From Verrucomicrobiota bacterium (GTDB lineage: Bacteria; Verrucomicrobiota; Verrucomicrobiia; Limisphaerales; J093), in contig JAKLFY010000008.1 of the NCBI GenBank assembly GCA_022710935.1, forward strand, positions 1 through 64,000: a DNA stretch of 64,000 bases, written 5' to 3'. Below, in pieces: positions 34,584 through 43,299 of the stretch. A program made the translations under genes and the position numbers. Below the pieces are notes generated by a model that saw nothing but the letters and a program-made list of their open reading frames with translations, was not told the origin of the DNA and ran no database searches. Each line of letters starts with the position of its first letter. Positions within the stretch are counted from its first letter, which is position 1.

Positions 34584-35300
34584 ATGTTTTTTGGACCATA
34601 CGATTGGCTGATCATCCCGGGTTTGCTCCTGGGCCTCTATGCCCAGTTCAGACTCACCTCGACGTACAACCGGTATGTCCGTCAACCTCTCGATTCGGGC
34701 GTGACGGGGGCACAGGCCGCCCGGGTCATCCTCGACCGCGCCGGCCTTCAGGATGTCGACATTCATCCCGTGCAGGGACACTTGACCGACCATTACGATC
34801 CCCTCAAGCGCGCGCTCTTCCTTTCGGGGGAGAATTACCAGGGCAGCTCGATTGCGGCCGTGGGGGTGGCCGCCCACGAGGCAGGCCATGCCCTGCAGCA
34901 TCAAGCCGCCTATGCCCCGCTCCAGTTGCGCATGATGCTCGTGCCAGCCACCAATTTCGCGACAAAGGCCGCTTTCTTCATTCTGGGTGCCGGCATGCTG
35001 CTGACCTATATCGGCCTCATCAGCGTCAAGCTGTTTGCCGCGTTGCTCCCGTTCGCCATCGGGGCCTACGCGGTCGTCACGTTCTTTCAACTCATCACCC
35101 TGCCCGTCGAGTACGACGCGAGTCGGCGCGCAAAGGACCAGTTGTTGCGCCACGGGCTCGTCAGCGGACGCGAACGCGCCGCCGTGAGCCGTGTGCTCAA
35201 TGCGGCTGCCCTCACGTACGTCGCCGGCCTGATCACTGCTTTGCTCGAAATGTTGCGCATCATCCTGATCGCCCGCAGCCTGGGCGACGACCGGGGTTGA
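34584..35300 (+). CDS. Membrane zinc metallopeptidase, YugP-like
   Basis: 238 residues. The first membrane helix (YDWLIIPGLLLGLYAQF) is followed by the zinc motif AAHEAGHALQH near residues 96-106, then two or three helices. LPVEYDASRRAK near 174-185 probably supplies the third ligand. This matches the YugP family of neutral zinc peptidases; no substrate is established. The frame is open further upstream, but the ATG at 34584 starts the family's conserved N-terminus. Confidence 0.85.
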   Translation: MFFGPYDWLIIPGLLLGLYAQFRLTSTYNRYVRQPLDSGVTGAQAARVILDRAGLQDVDIHPVQGHLTDHYDPLKRALFLSGENYQGSSIAAVGVAAHEAGHALQHQAAYAPLQLRMMLVPATNFATKAAFFILGAGMLLTYIGLISVKLFAALLPFAIGAYAVVTFFQLITLPVEYDASRRAKDQLLRHGLVSGRERAAVSRVLNAAALTYVAGLITALLEMLRIILIARSLGDDRG

Positions 35301-35337
35301 CGGACGCGTCGAGACCTGCGCGGGGCGGGCTTGCGGA

Positions 35338-36798
35338 GTGAACGACATTGCGACCACGTCTTCATTGTTGGTTCGGGCCCGTGCCTGCCGTCGGGGAGTG
35401 ACAGGCGCCCTCGCCGGACTGCTGGTCTGGATCGCCGCCGCGGCGGACAGCCGGGTGGTCATCATCTCGCCCCACAACACGTCCATCTGCTCCGAATTCG
35501 CCCAGGCGTTCGAGGCCTGGCACCGCGAAACCTATGGCGAGCCTGCCACCGTCGAGTGGCGGAACCTGGGCGGCACCGCCGACGCCCTCAAGTTCGTGCA
35601 ATCCGAGTTTGCCGCCAAGCCCGACGGGATCGGCATCGACTGCTTCTTTGGGGGCGGACCCGAACCGTATTTGCTTCTGGCCGACAAGGGACTCGCGACG
35701 GCCTACCGCGTCCCAGACGAGATTCTGTCGGCCATTCCCCAGAGTGCGAATGGCGTGGAACTCTACGATGCCGCGCACCGCTGGTACGGCGTCGCTCTGT
35801 CCAGCTTTGGCATTCTGCAGAACACACGTGTCCAGCGGCGCCTGGGCTTGCCGCTGGCCAGGCGCTGGGCGGACCTGGCCAATCCGGAGTTGCGCGGCTG
35901 GGTTGGCATTGCCGACCCGCGAAACAGCGGGACGATGAACAACATGTTCGAGGCGTTCCTTCAGGCCTACGGCTGGCGACAGGGATGGCAGTTGCTGACT
36001 GAGATTGCCGGAAACACATCCAAGTTCGACCGCCTCTCGTCGAGCACCGCCAAAGACGTCACGCTGGGCGAGATCGCCTACGGCTTTGCCATCGATTTCT
36101 ACGGCTTCACGCAGATCGCCGTCGCCGGCCGCACCAACATGACCTTCGTGCTTCCCGACGATTTCACTGCGAGCAGCCCCGACGGGCTCTGCATCCTCAA
36201 AGGCGCACCGCACCTCGCTGCCGCCCAGCGTTTCCTCGATTTCTGCCTCGGCGAACCGGGCCAGCGCCTCTGGTTCCTGCCGCGCGGCCACCCCGAGGGG
36301 CCGCGTCACCACTCGATCGAACGCATGGCCGTGCGCCCCGATTTCTACAGGCGCTATCGCGATCTCAGCAACATCGCCTTCTCCCCGTTCGACCTCCCCC
36401 ATACCTTTCGCTATGACGCCCGACTCGCCCGAGAACGCCGGGAGGTTGTCGCCGCTCTCGCCGGCGCGCTGCTGGTGGACACCCACGCCGAGCTCCAGGC
36501 GGCATGGCGCGCGATGATCCGCCGCGGCCAAATCGAGGCCGAACGCGCGGAGTTGGGCCGCATGCCGATCAGCGAGGCGGCAGGACGCGATCTGTCCCAA
36601 GGGCCATGGAAAGACGCCTCCATTCGCAACCGAACGAAACTGCAATGGCAGGCGTGGGCGCAAGGCAAGTATCGCGCGCTGGCAGAGCGGGCGCCGACAA
36701 CAGTCCCGGCCTCCGCCGGCCTCGGACAGCCGGCGGCGCCGGAAGCGCACACCGGTTACCCCGGGCAGAACTCGAGCGGAACGACTCGGCCCCCATGA
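35338..36798 (+). CDS. ABC transporter substrate-binding protein, iron(III)-type
   Basis: 486 residues from a GTG. A hydrophobic leader (GVTGALAGLLVWIAAAADS) is followed by VVIISPHNTSICSEFAQAF and GIDCFFGGGPEPYLLLADKG, the pattern of Fe(III)/thiamine-type binding proteins (FbpA class). It is longer than usual: after about residue 350 there is an extension rich in Arg/Ala that ends Pro/Gly-rich. The stop overlaps the ATPase start by ATGA. No permease gene is present on either side. Confidence 0.8.
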   Translation: MNDIATTSSLLVRARACRRGVTGALAGLLVWIAAAADSRVVIISPHNTSICSEFAQAFEAWHRETYGEPATVEWRNLGGTADALKFVQSEFAAKPDGIGIDCFFGGGPEPYLLLADKGLATAYRVPDEILSAIPQSANGVELYDAAHRWYGVALSSFGILQNTRVQRRLGLPLARRWADLANPELRGWVGIADPRNSGTMNNMFEAFLQAYGWRQGWQLLTEIAGNTSKFDRLSSSTAKDVTLGEIAYGFAIDFYGFTQIAVAGRTNMTFVLPDDFTASSPDGLCILKGAPHLAAAQRFLDFCLGEPGQRLWFLPRGHPEGPRHHSIERMAVRPDFYRRYRDLSNIAFSPFDLPHTFRYDARLARERREVVAALAGALLVDTHAELQAAWRAMIRRGQIEAERAELGRMPISEAAGRDLSQGPWKDASIRNRTKLQWQAWAQGKYRALAERAPTTVPASAGLGQPAAPEAHTGYPGQNSSGTTRPP

Positions 36799-37859
36799 CT
36801 TTCCCCATGCGCGTCTCGATACGAAATCTCACCAAGCGGTTTGGCTCCGCCGTGGTTCTGCGGGATGTCTCGATCGAGGTCCATGACCGCGAGTTGTTCT
36901 TTCTGCTGGGGCCCTCCGGTTGCGGGAAGACCACCTTGCTCCGGATCATCGCCGGATTCTATCAACCCGACGCCGGGGAACTTTTCTTTGCAGACCGTCC
37001 GATGATGGGCGTGCCACCCCAGCACCGCAACACCGGGATGGTCTTTCAGAACTACGCCCTCTGGCCGCATCTGACGGTTGCGCAGAATGTCGCGTATGGG
37101 CTCGAAGCCCGCGGCGTCCCGGCTCGGGCAAGGGAACACCAAGTCCGCGAGGCGCTCGAGACGGTTCAGATGACGGCCTTCTCCCATCGTTCGCCCGCCG
37201 AACTGTCGGGAGGCCAACAGCAACGGGTGGCTCTGGCCCGCGCCCTCGTCGTTCGTCCGGATGTGTTGCTGCTCGATGAGCCGCTCTCCAACCTCGACGC
37301 CAAGCTGCGCCTCGAAATGCGCGAGGAAATCCGGCGCATTCATGACGCATCGCACGTCACGACAATCTACGTCACCCACGACCAGAAGGAATCGCTGTCG
37401 ATGGCCGACCGGATCGCCGTCCTCAGAGACGGAACGATCGAGCAGATTGGCACACCCCGCCAGGTCTACTGCGCTCCAGCCAGCCGATTCGTCGCGGACT
37501 TCATCGGCGAAGCCAACTGGATCGAGGCGCATGTCGTGGCGGCGTCGCACACCGGACTCGAGCTCCGCGCCGATTGCGGTCTGTTTACGGCGTCGCCGCG
37601 AAAGGGGATTCTGCCCGGACAGCCGGTCTGGCTCGGTTTCCGCCCCGAAGCGGTCCGGTTCGGGGCCCAGTCGAGCAACATGTTGGGGACAGTCGTTGCC
37701 CGGACCCACTACCTGGGCGAGATCGAACAATACCTCCTGGGGCTGCCCAACGGGGGCACAATCAAAGCCTTGGAGCAGAATCCCATGCAAACTCGAGCCC
37801 CCGGAACTCCGCTCACCGTCCACATCCACCCCGACAACCTGTTCGTCATGCCCCGCTAG
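36795..37859 (+). CDS. ABC transporter ATP-binding protein (FbpC/PotA-like)
   Basis: 354 residues. Walker A GPSGCGKTT (near residues 38-46), Q-loop MVFQNYALWPHLTV, signature LSGGQQQRVALARAL, Walker B VLLLDEPLSNLDAKLR, and the switch His in IYVTHDQKE. The C-terminal TOBE region (about 240-354) is typical of iron, thiamine, polyamine and sugar importers. It is translationally coupled to the binding protein upstream. The membrane subunit needed for transport is not encoded in the window. A long inverted repeat follows at 37889-37995. Confidence 0.92.
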   Translation: MTFPMRVSIRNLTKRFGSAVVLRDVSIEVHDRELFFLLGPSGCGKTTLLRIIAGFYQPDAGELFFADRPMMGVPPQHRNTGMVFQNYALWPHLTVAQNVAYGLEARGVPARAREHQVREALETVQMTAFSHRSPAELSGGQQQRVALARALVVRPDVLLLDEPLSNLDAKLRLEMREEIRRIHDASHVTTIYVTHDQKESLSMADRIAVLRDGTIEQIGTPRQVYCAPASRFVADFIGEANWIEAHVVAASHTGLELRADCGLFTASPRKGILPGQPVWLGFRPEAVRFGAQSSNMLGTVVARTHYLGEIEQYLLGLPNGGTIKALEQNPMQTRAPGTPLTVHIHPDNLFVMPR

Positions 37860-37888
37860 TGTGGTGTCTCACAATGGGCTGGTGTTTC

Positions 37889-37995
37889 GTTGTGCCCAAA
37901 ACGGCCTGGAGCGAGGCGCGAGGAAGGAGCATCCCCGTCCCGCGACTGCGGGATGACTGACGAGCAACGAAGCTCCAGGCCGTTTTCGGCACAAC
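37889..37995. repeat. 107-bp inverted-repeat element with inner hairpin
   Basis: The left arm 37889-37912 (beginning GTTGTGCCCAAAACGG) is the reverse complement of the right arm 37972-37995 over 24 bp with a single mismatch. Between them is a second hairpin (GTCCCGC/GCGGGAT, around 37937-37954). It could fold into a branched structure and end transcription of the ABC genes. The flank to 38060 repeats a CGTTGCTCG motif and ends in ATGCGGGCTAG, similar to the inverted repeat at 52731-52804. Confidence 0.8.
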
Positions 37996-38060
37996 CCTAC
38001 GGGCCGCAGTCCTTTCCGCCTCCCGCGTCGTTGCTCGCTCCTTACCATGAGACATGCGGG

Positions 38061-38609
38061 CTAGCGCGCTGCCAGAGCCGCCTCAATCGCCTTCGTCACT
38101 TGTTCCGAATCCGGCTCATCCGCCGACTGAAATCTCGCCAGGATCCGGCCATCCCGACCGATCAGGAACTTCGTGAAGTTCCATTTCACGTCACCGGGGA
38201 AGGGCGAGTCTTTGCCGGTGAAATACGCATAAAGAGGATGTTGCCCCGCCCCGCTTCTGACCTGGACTTTCTCCATCAGCGGAAATGTCACCTCGAACCG
38301 CGACTTGCAGAAGGCCTTGATCTCGTCCGCCGTCCCCGGCTCCTGGCCGCCAAAGTCGTTGCTCGGAATCCCAATGACCACCAACCCCCGATCCTTGGAC
38401 TTGCGGTAGATGGTTTCGAGCGGCTTGTACTGGCGCGTGTAGCCGCATTGCGACGCCACATTGACCACCAGCAGCACCTTGCCCCGATACGCGCCGAGAT
38501 TCGTGTCTTTCCCTTCGATGTCTTTGAGCGGGATGCTCTCGAGCGAAGCGCCGGAGACCATCGCCGCCAATGCCAAAGAGGCGGCAAGAGATGCAGTGAG
38601 AATCGTCAT
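38061..38609 (-). CDS. Glutathione peroxidase family protein
   Basis: 182 residues from the ATG at 38609, with a signal-like leader (ILTASLAASLALAAMVSGAS), so probably periplasmic. It is a Cys-type enzyme: catalytic Cys in VNVASQCGYT, then the tetrad Gln in SNDFGGQEPG and Trp-Asn in VKWNFTKFLIG. It reduces peroxides, more likely with thioredoxin-type donors than glutathione (inference). Its stop codon overlaps the ATGCGGGCTAG motif. It is last in the minus-strand run that begins with the exopolysaccharide genes. Confidence 0.9.
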   Translation of the reverse strand: MTILTASLAASLALAAMVSGASLESIPLKDIEGKDTNLGAYRGKVLLVVNVASQCGYTRQYKPLETIYRKSKDRGLVVIGIPSNDFGGQEPGTADEIKAFCKSRFEVTFPLMEKVQVRSGAGQHPLYAYFTGKDSPFPGDVKWNFTKFLIGRDGRILARFQSADEPDSEQVTKAIEAALAAR

Positions 38610-38722
38610 AGATACGGTCGCGAATGTGTCCGCAAAGCCGGAATTGTCAAATCCAGACCTTCCGGCACGACATGCCCTCCATTGACCCGGCCTCGCGGGT
38701 AGGGGGGCCGCACACAGGGATG

Positions 38723-39880
38723 TCACCGCACAAAGGACTTCGTGAAATCCTCGCCGTTCACTGCCGCGACCTTCTTCTCGAACTTGGACTGTGCGATCAA
38801 ACCCCCGAGCGTCCGCTCGTACGCGGCGCCGTCCAGCGGGAGTTCGACGGTCTGGCCCAGAATCGAGGAATAGAGCATTGCGTTGGCAAGTTCGACCGAG
38901 CGCAGGCCGTCTTCGCCGGGAGCCACCAGGGGCGCGCCGTCGAGAATGGCGTCGACGAAGTTCTGCATCAGCGTCGCATGCTGGGCGGGGGCGTTGTCGA
39001 ACGGGATGTCGACATTCCAGACATCGGGTCGCGCAAAACCCGCCTTCGCCGACCGGCTGAACTCGATCATATCGGCCTCGTTGCGTGTGAACCTGAGGCG
39101 GTTGTCTTCGAGGACGAGTCGGCCTCGAGTGCCGCAGATCTCGAGCCGGTTGGTGCCGGGCGCTTCACCGGTCGAGGTCACAAACACCCCCGTCGCGCCG
39201 TTTGCCCAGGCCCAGTACGCCGTGACATTGTCCTCGACCTCGATGGCGTGATACCGCCCCAGTTGACAGAAACCGCGCACCGATTGCGGCATGCCGCACA
39301 GCCACTGGAGAATGTCCAGGTTGTGCGGGCATTGGTTGAGAAGCACCCCGCCGCCCTCTCCCTTCCACGTGGCGCGCCAGCCGCCGCTCGCGTAATACGC
39401 CTCCGTCCGATACCAATCGGTCATGATCCAGCTTGTCCGCACCAGAGTCCCCAGATCCCCCGCTTCGATCAAACGCTTGATCTTCATGTATCGCGGCTCG
39501 GTCCGAAGCTGGAACATGGCGGCAAACACCCGGTCTGGCCGCGCCCGGTGCGCCGCAATCAAACGCTCGGCGTCGGCTTTGTGCACCGAAATCGGCTTCT
39601 CGACCATCACATGCAGCCCCGCCTCGATTGCGGAAATCCCCAGTGTGGTGTGCTGGTAGTGGGGTGTCGCAATCACAACCGCATCGACCAAGCCGGACCG
39701 AATCAGCGCCTCTCCGTCCGTAAAGGTCTTCAACGATTCCTGCGCGTAGCGATCCAGCGGGGTAAAGGCATCAGCCACAGCGGTCAGCGCGCACCGCGTC
39801 ACCTTCCGATTGAGCAGGTATTCGGCGTGGTACTTTCCGATGTTGCCGAGTCCGATGATCCCGAGTCGCACCGTGTTCAT
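38723..39880 (-). CDS. Gfo/Idh/MocA family oxidoreductase
   Basis: 385 residues. The nucleotide-binding start is VRLGIIGLGNIGKYHAEYLL, the catalytic-lysine motif is VMVEKPISVH, and the C-terminal domain contains GGGVLLNQCPHNLDILQWLCG. This last text is common in verrucomicrobial and planctomycete sugar dehydrogenases. The ATG at 39880 fixes the glycine-rich motif at residues 9-14. It sits between the exopolysaccharide genes and the glutathione peroxidase; a link to nucleotide-sugar chemistry is possible but unproven. Confidence 0.9.
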   Translation of the reverse strand: MNTVRLGIIGLGNIGKYHAEYLLNRKVTRCALTAVADAFTPLDRYAQESLKTFTDGEALIRSGLVDAVVIATPHYQHTTLGISAIEAGLHVMVEKPISVHKADAERLIAAHRARPDRVFAAMFQLRTEPRYMKIKRLIEAGDLGTLVRTSWIMTDWYRTEAYYASGGWRATWKGEGGGVLLNQCPHNLDILQWLCGMPQSVRGFCQLGRYHAIEVEDNVTAYWAWANGATGVFVTSTGEAPGTNRLEICGTRGRLVLEDNRLRFTRNEADMIEFSRSAKAGFARPDVWNVDIPFDNAPAQHATLMQNFVDAILDGAPLVAPGEDGLRSVELANAMLYSSILGQTVELPLDGAAYERTLGGLIAQSKFEKKVAAVNGEDFTKSFVR

Positions 39881-39958
39881 GGAACAAGAGCGTAGCGGGG
39901 GCGGGCGCGAAAGGCGAGCAAAGACCCGCATCGGTCGGCGCGCGCGGCGGGGCCGAGA

Positions 39959-40348
39959 TTACCGGGTCAACCACCAGACGAGATACGCTTGAACGGCCGC
40001 CAGACCGGCCAGAGCCACCCACGTGGCCGTTTCCCGCGCTCGCAGTCCGCGCTGGCGGGCAGGGCTAAGCCAGAACTGGATGCGCAGGTCGCCGCACTCG
40101 ATGTGATCGCCATTCCTGAGGAGGACCTGCGACACGCGCTCGCCGTTGACACATGTGAGGGTCGCCGCATTTGCGGAGAGGAGAAACCCACCCGCCTGAG
40201 AAAGGAGGATCTCGAACTGCTCGTCCCAGACGCCCGGGGCTTCGATTCGCCAATCCGCGCTCGAAGCTCGCCCCACTCGAAACGGGAAACGCCGCGCCTG
40301 CGTGACCGTCCCTGCCTGGCTCCCCGTCAGGACGCGCAGAAGGACCAT
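39959..40348 (-). CDS. FHA-like domain protein with C-terminal membrane anchor
   Basis: 129 residues. LRVLTGSQAGTV, FPFRVGRASSADWRI, LLSANAATLTCVNGERVSQVLLRNGDHIECGDLRIQF give the beta-sandwich pattern of FHA domains, with the RVGR strand and an NG turn. A single membrane helix (ATWVALAGLAAVQAYLVWWL) ends the protein. FHA domains bind phosphothreonine. Located 25 bp after the export lipoprotein gene and near a tyrosine autokinase, it may sense or recruit phosphorylated partners; this is inference. Confidence 0.65.
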   Translation of the reverse strand: MVLLRVLTGSQAGTVTQARRFPFRVGRASSADWRIEAPGVWDEQFEILLSQAGGFLLSANAATLTCVNGERVSQVLLRNGDHIECGDLRIQFWLSPARQRGLRARETATWVALAGLAAVQAYLVWWLTR

Positions 40349-40373
40349 TGCGTCAGAATCCCCACACGAAACG

Positions 40374-41015
40374 CTATTCCCAAAGCACGCGACGGGGGAC
40401 GTCGATCTTGTCGCCCGGGAAGACGGGCAAATCGTACTTCGAGTTCTTCAGAGCTTTCTTGCAGTCAACTTTGATCTCGGTGCCATCGGCACGCGTGACC
40501 TTGACAGCGGTGCGCTTGGCGAATTCCGTGAAATCGCCCGCAACTTTGATTGCCCCCAAAACCGTCATCTCGCCCAGGAAGACGTAGCGATTCGGCGCTC
40601 GCACCTGCCCGCCGACGTAGAAAACGCGCTCCTCGAGCCGCACCGCCACGCTCAGTCGCTTGAAGTATTTGGGCACATAGGCGTTGACGATCGCATCCTG
40701 CAGCTCAGTCGCCTTCTTGCCGGCCGCCTCGACCCTCACGCCCAGCGGCAACGTGATGCTCCCGTCCTCCCGGACCCGCTGGACCATGATCGGGTAGACT
40801 TCCGGTATGTCCGAGAACGTGATTTCAACCTTGTCCCCGATCCGTACCGCATCCGCGCTCAATGGCGACGTCTCGGCGGCGCCAGTGCCTTGCAGCGGCG
40901 CAACGGAACCGCCCCGCTGATTCGGACTCTCGCACCCGCAGCTTAGTGTCGCGAGCAGCGCCGCCAGCGCGCACCACCATGCCCCTCTAACCAGTTGGAC
41001 CATCGTCGTCATCAT
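40374..41015 (-). CDS. Polysaccharide export outer-membrane lipoprotein (Wza/BexD-like)
   Basis: About 213 residues. A lipobox is present (LLATLSCGC). The poly_export domain reads IGDKVEITFSDIPEVYP and SITLPLGVRVEAAGKKATELQDAI, followed by an SLBB-like segment: FYVGGQVRAPNRYVFLGEMTVLGAIKVAGDF. It is shorter than E. coli Wza (about 380), with one SLBB unit. It forms the outer-membrane side of a Wzx/Wzy-type export channel together with the autokinase encoded just upstream. The start is uncertain: several ATG/GTG/TTG codons lie between 41045 and 41003. Confidence 0.85.
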   Translation of the reverse strand: MMTTMVQLVRGAWWCALAALLATLSCGCESPNQRGGSVAPLQGTGAAETSPLSADAVRIGDKVEITFSDIPEVYPIMVQRVREDGSITLPLGVRVEAAGKKATELQDAIVNAYVPKYFKRLSVAVRLEERVFYVGGQVRAPNRYVFLGEMTVLGAIKVAGDFTEFAKRTAVKVTRADGTEIKVDCKKALKNSKYDLPVFPGDKIDVPRRVLWE

Positions 41016-41050
41016 CGCCACATTCTTCAACTCCGCCCGAGCCAAGGCAA

Positions 41051-43225
41051 TCAGTATTTCGTCTTCAACTCCGCTTCCGCCGGCTTCTCGGGGGCTGCCT
41101 TGGGAGACTCGCCGTCCCCACTCGATTTGGATTCACCGTACTCGCCCTTCGAGTAGTAATCGTAGTAATAGCCGCTGTAGTAGTAGTAGTACGAGTCCTG
41201 CGAGATGTTGATGTTGTTGAGCACAACACCGAGCATCGTTCCGCCGACCTTCTCCACCATCTGCTTGGCCCGCAAGGTCATCGCCTGCGGATACTTGCGG
41301 TATTGGACCACCAGGACCGACAGATCCACCTCGCTCGCCAGAATCGAGGCGTCGCTCACACCCATGATCGGAGGAGAATCGAAGAACACGAAGTCGTATC
41401 GCTGCTGGACATCCTTGATGAACTCCTTCATCCGCGTCGAGTTCAGAATCCCCAGGGAACTGCTGGGCAGCTTGCCGCTCGCCAGGAAGTCCATCATCGG
41501 CAACTTGGTCGTCTGGATCACTTCCTCGAGCGTGTTCTGCTTCATGAGGTAGTTTGTCAGCCCGATGCTGTTGGTCACCGCCAGGAACTTGTGCAGGCTG
41601 GGACGCCTCAGGTCCGAATCCACCACGAGCACGCGCTGGCCGTTCTGCGCAAAGACGGTCGCCAGATTGAGAATCGTGGTCGACTTGCCCTCGCCCGCCC
41701 CGCCGCTCACCACCGTCAGCGTGTTCGCACCAGGCTCCTTGCGCGAGAAGAGGATGTTGGTGCGCAACACGCGGTAAGCCTCTCCGTGCGGACTGTCAGG
41801 CCCTTCATTGGCCAGGATGCCCACGTTCTGCGGAATCACACCCAGGACCGGCGCGCCCAGCGATCGCTCGACGTCGTCGATGGTCTTGACGCTCGTATCG
41901 AGGTACTCGATGAAGAACGCCAGGCCGACGCCCATGACCAGGCCCACCACAATGCCCAGGGCGATGTTCAACGGGATATTGGGCCGAACAGGCCGCAGCG
42001 CGGGCTCGGCGGGATCGACGATCCGCACCATCGATTCCTTCGGCAGCTCGGCATCCACTTCCTCCTGGAGCATGCGCATCAGAATGGCGTCTCTGATCTT
42101 CTGCTTGTTCTCGAGCTCGCGCTTGAGACTCCAATACTCGCGGGAACGCTTGGCTTCCTCGACCACCATCTTCTTGCCTTCGTCCACGGCCTTCTGGATC
42201 TCGTCGCGACGCGCCTTGAGCGAGACCACCTGGTTCTCCAGACCAGTCAGGATGCCCGTCAGACGCGCCTCGACCTGCTGATCGATTTGCTCGACAAGCG
42301 CGAGCTTGCGCTTCATCTCGGGATAGTCGTTCGAGAAATCCTCCCGCAGTCGGGCCACTTCCTGCTGGGCCAGGGAGAGCGCCCCCAGGAGCTCGCCCAA
42401 CCGCGCCTCTGTGGGCATGGTAACCAGCACCGCCTCCCTCATGGATGTCCGATCGAGCGTCTTCAGATCATCCAGTTTCGTCTGAAAATAAACGTATTCC
42501 GAGTGGGCGCGCGTCAGTTCCTGCGCCATGGCGCTGACTTTCTCGCGTTCGAGCGAGGTCTGGTAGACCGAGGCGTCGCTGATCGCGTCGGGAATATTCA
42601 ACTCGGCCCGCAGTTGATCTACGTTGTCCTGCAACTGCGCGACGACCGCCGCCTGCTCATCGAGCTTGGCCTTGAGCTTGGAAATGCCGGCGCTCGTTTG
42701 CCGCTGCTTCTCCTCGACCCGCGACTCCTTGTACACATCGGCGACTTCGTTCGCGATCGCCGAGGCCTCGTCGCGGTTCTCGCTGTAGGCGCGGATCTCG
42801 ATGAGGCTGGTGTTTCTCGATTGACGCACATCGAGGTTCCGACGCAGGAGCAAATACGCCTCCGGCTCGCTCACGGCGCTCTTGAGTCGCTCTCCCCAGG
42901 CCTTCCGCAAGCCCAGCGACTCGATCACCTTGTAGAGAATCGGCTTCGACTGAATCTTCTCGAACTCGGTCTGGATGAAGTAGGGGTCGAACTGATTCTG
43001 AACCTGCGGACGCAGGAAAGGATCGAAATCCGTCGGCTGCTTCTCGACCTCGATGCGGGCTGTGCTCATGAACGTGGGCTTGAGCACGAACGTCACCGCC
43101 GTGGTCGTCAGGACGACCAGCAGAAAGACGGCCAAAATGACGGTCTTGCGGATGCGTATAATCCGCCAGTAATCGAGGAAATGCAGTTGGCTGTCAGGAA
43201 CCGGATTTGGCTTGGTTGCGTCCAT
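41051..43225 (-). CDS. Polysaccharide co-polymerase / tyrosine autokinase (Wzc-like BY-kinase)
   Basis: 724 residues. A Wzz domain with a first membrane helix (near 30-50) and a long periplasmic coiled-coil (about 160-400) is followed by a second helix (ALGIVVGLVMGVGLAFFIEY). The cytoplasmic kinase has Walker A GGAGEGKSTT, Walker A' VLVVDSDLRRP and Walker B FVFFDSPPIMG. The tail carries 12 tyrosines in its last 48 residues, mostly at 679-691, the autophosphorylation cluster. It controls chain length and export of a surface polysaccharide. A terminator lies directly in front of its ATG. Confidence 0.95.
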   Translation of the reverse strand: MDATKPNPVPDSQLHFLDYWRIIRIRKTVILAVFLLVVLTTTAVTFVLKPTFMSTARIEVEKQPTDFDPFLRPQVQNQFDPYFIQTEFEKIQSKPILYKVIESLGLRKAWGERLKSAVSEPEAYLLLRRNLDVRQSRNTSLIEIRAYSENRDEASAIANEVADVYKESRVEEKQRQTSAGISKLKAKLDEQAAVVAQLQDNVDQLRAELNIPDAISDASVYQTSLEREKVSAMAQELTRAHSEYVYFQTKLDDLKTLDRTSMREAVLVTMPTEARLGELLGALSLAQQEVARLREDFSNDYPEMKRKLALVEQIDQQVEARLTGILTGLENQVVSLKARRDEIQKAVDEGKKMVVEEAKRSREYWSLKRELENKQKIRDAILMRMLQEEVDAELPKESMVRIVDPAEPALRPVRPNIPLNIALGIVVGLVMGVGLAFFIEYLDTSVKTIDDVERSLGAPVLGVIPQNVGILANEGPDSPHGEAYRVLRTNILFSRKEPGANTLTVVSGGAGEGKSTTILNLATVFAQNGQRVLVVDSDLRRPSLHKFLAVTNSIGLTNYLMKQNTLEEVIQTTKLPMMDFLASGKLPSSSLGILNSTRMKEFIKDVQQRYDFVFFDSPPIMGVSDASILASEVDLSVLVVQYRKYPQAMTLRAKQMVEKVGGTMLGVVLNNINISQDSYYYYYSGYYYDYYSKGEYGESKSSGDGESPKAAPEKPAEAELKTKY

Positions 43226-43230
43226 GTGTC

Positions 43231-43267
43231 AAAAAAAAGGAGGCCAGAATCAATGCTCCAGCCTCCC
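43231..43267 (-). terminator. Terminator/attenuator between the barrel gene and the autokinase gene
   Basis: Read on the minus strand: GGAGGC, a 16-nt loop, GCCTCC, then eight T ending at 43231. The autokinase ATG starts 6 nt later at 43225. The only GGAGG nearby is inside the stem, so the structure may both end the barrel mRNA and limit translation of the kinase. Confidence 0.75.
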
Positions 43268-43299
43268 ACGTTGTGTCAAATCTGGGGGTGGTCAGGACC

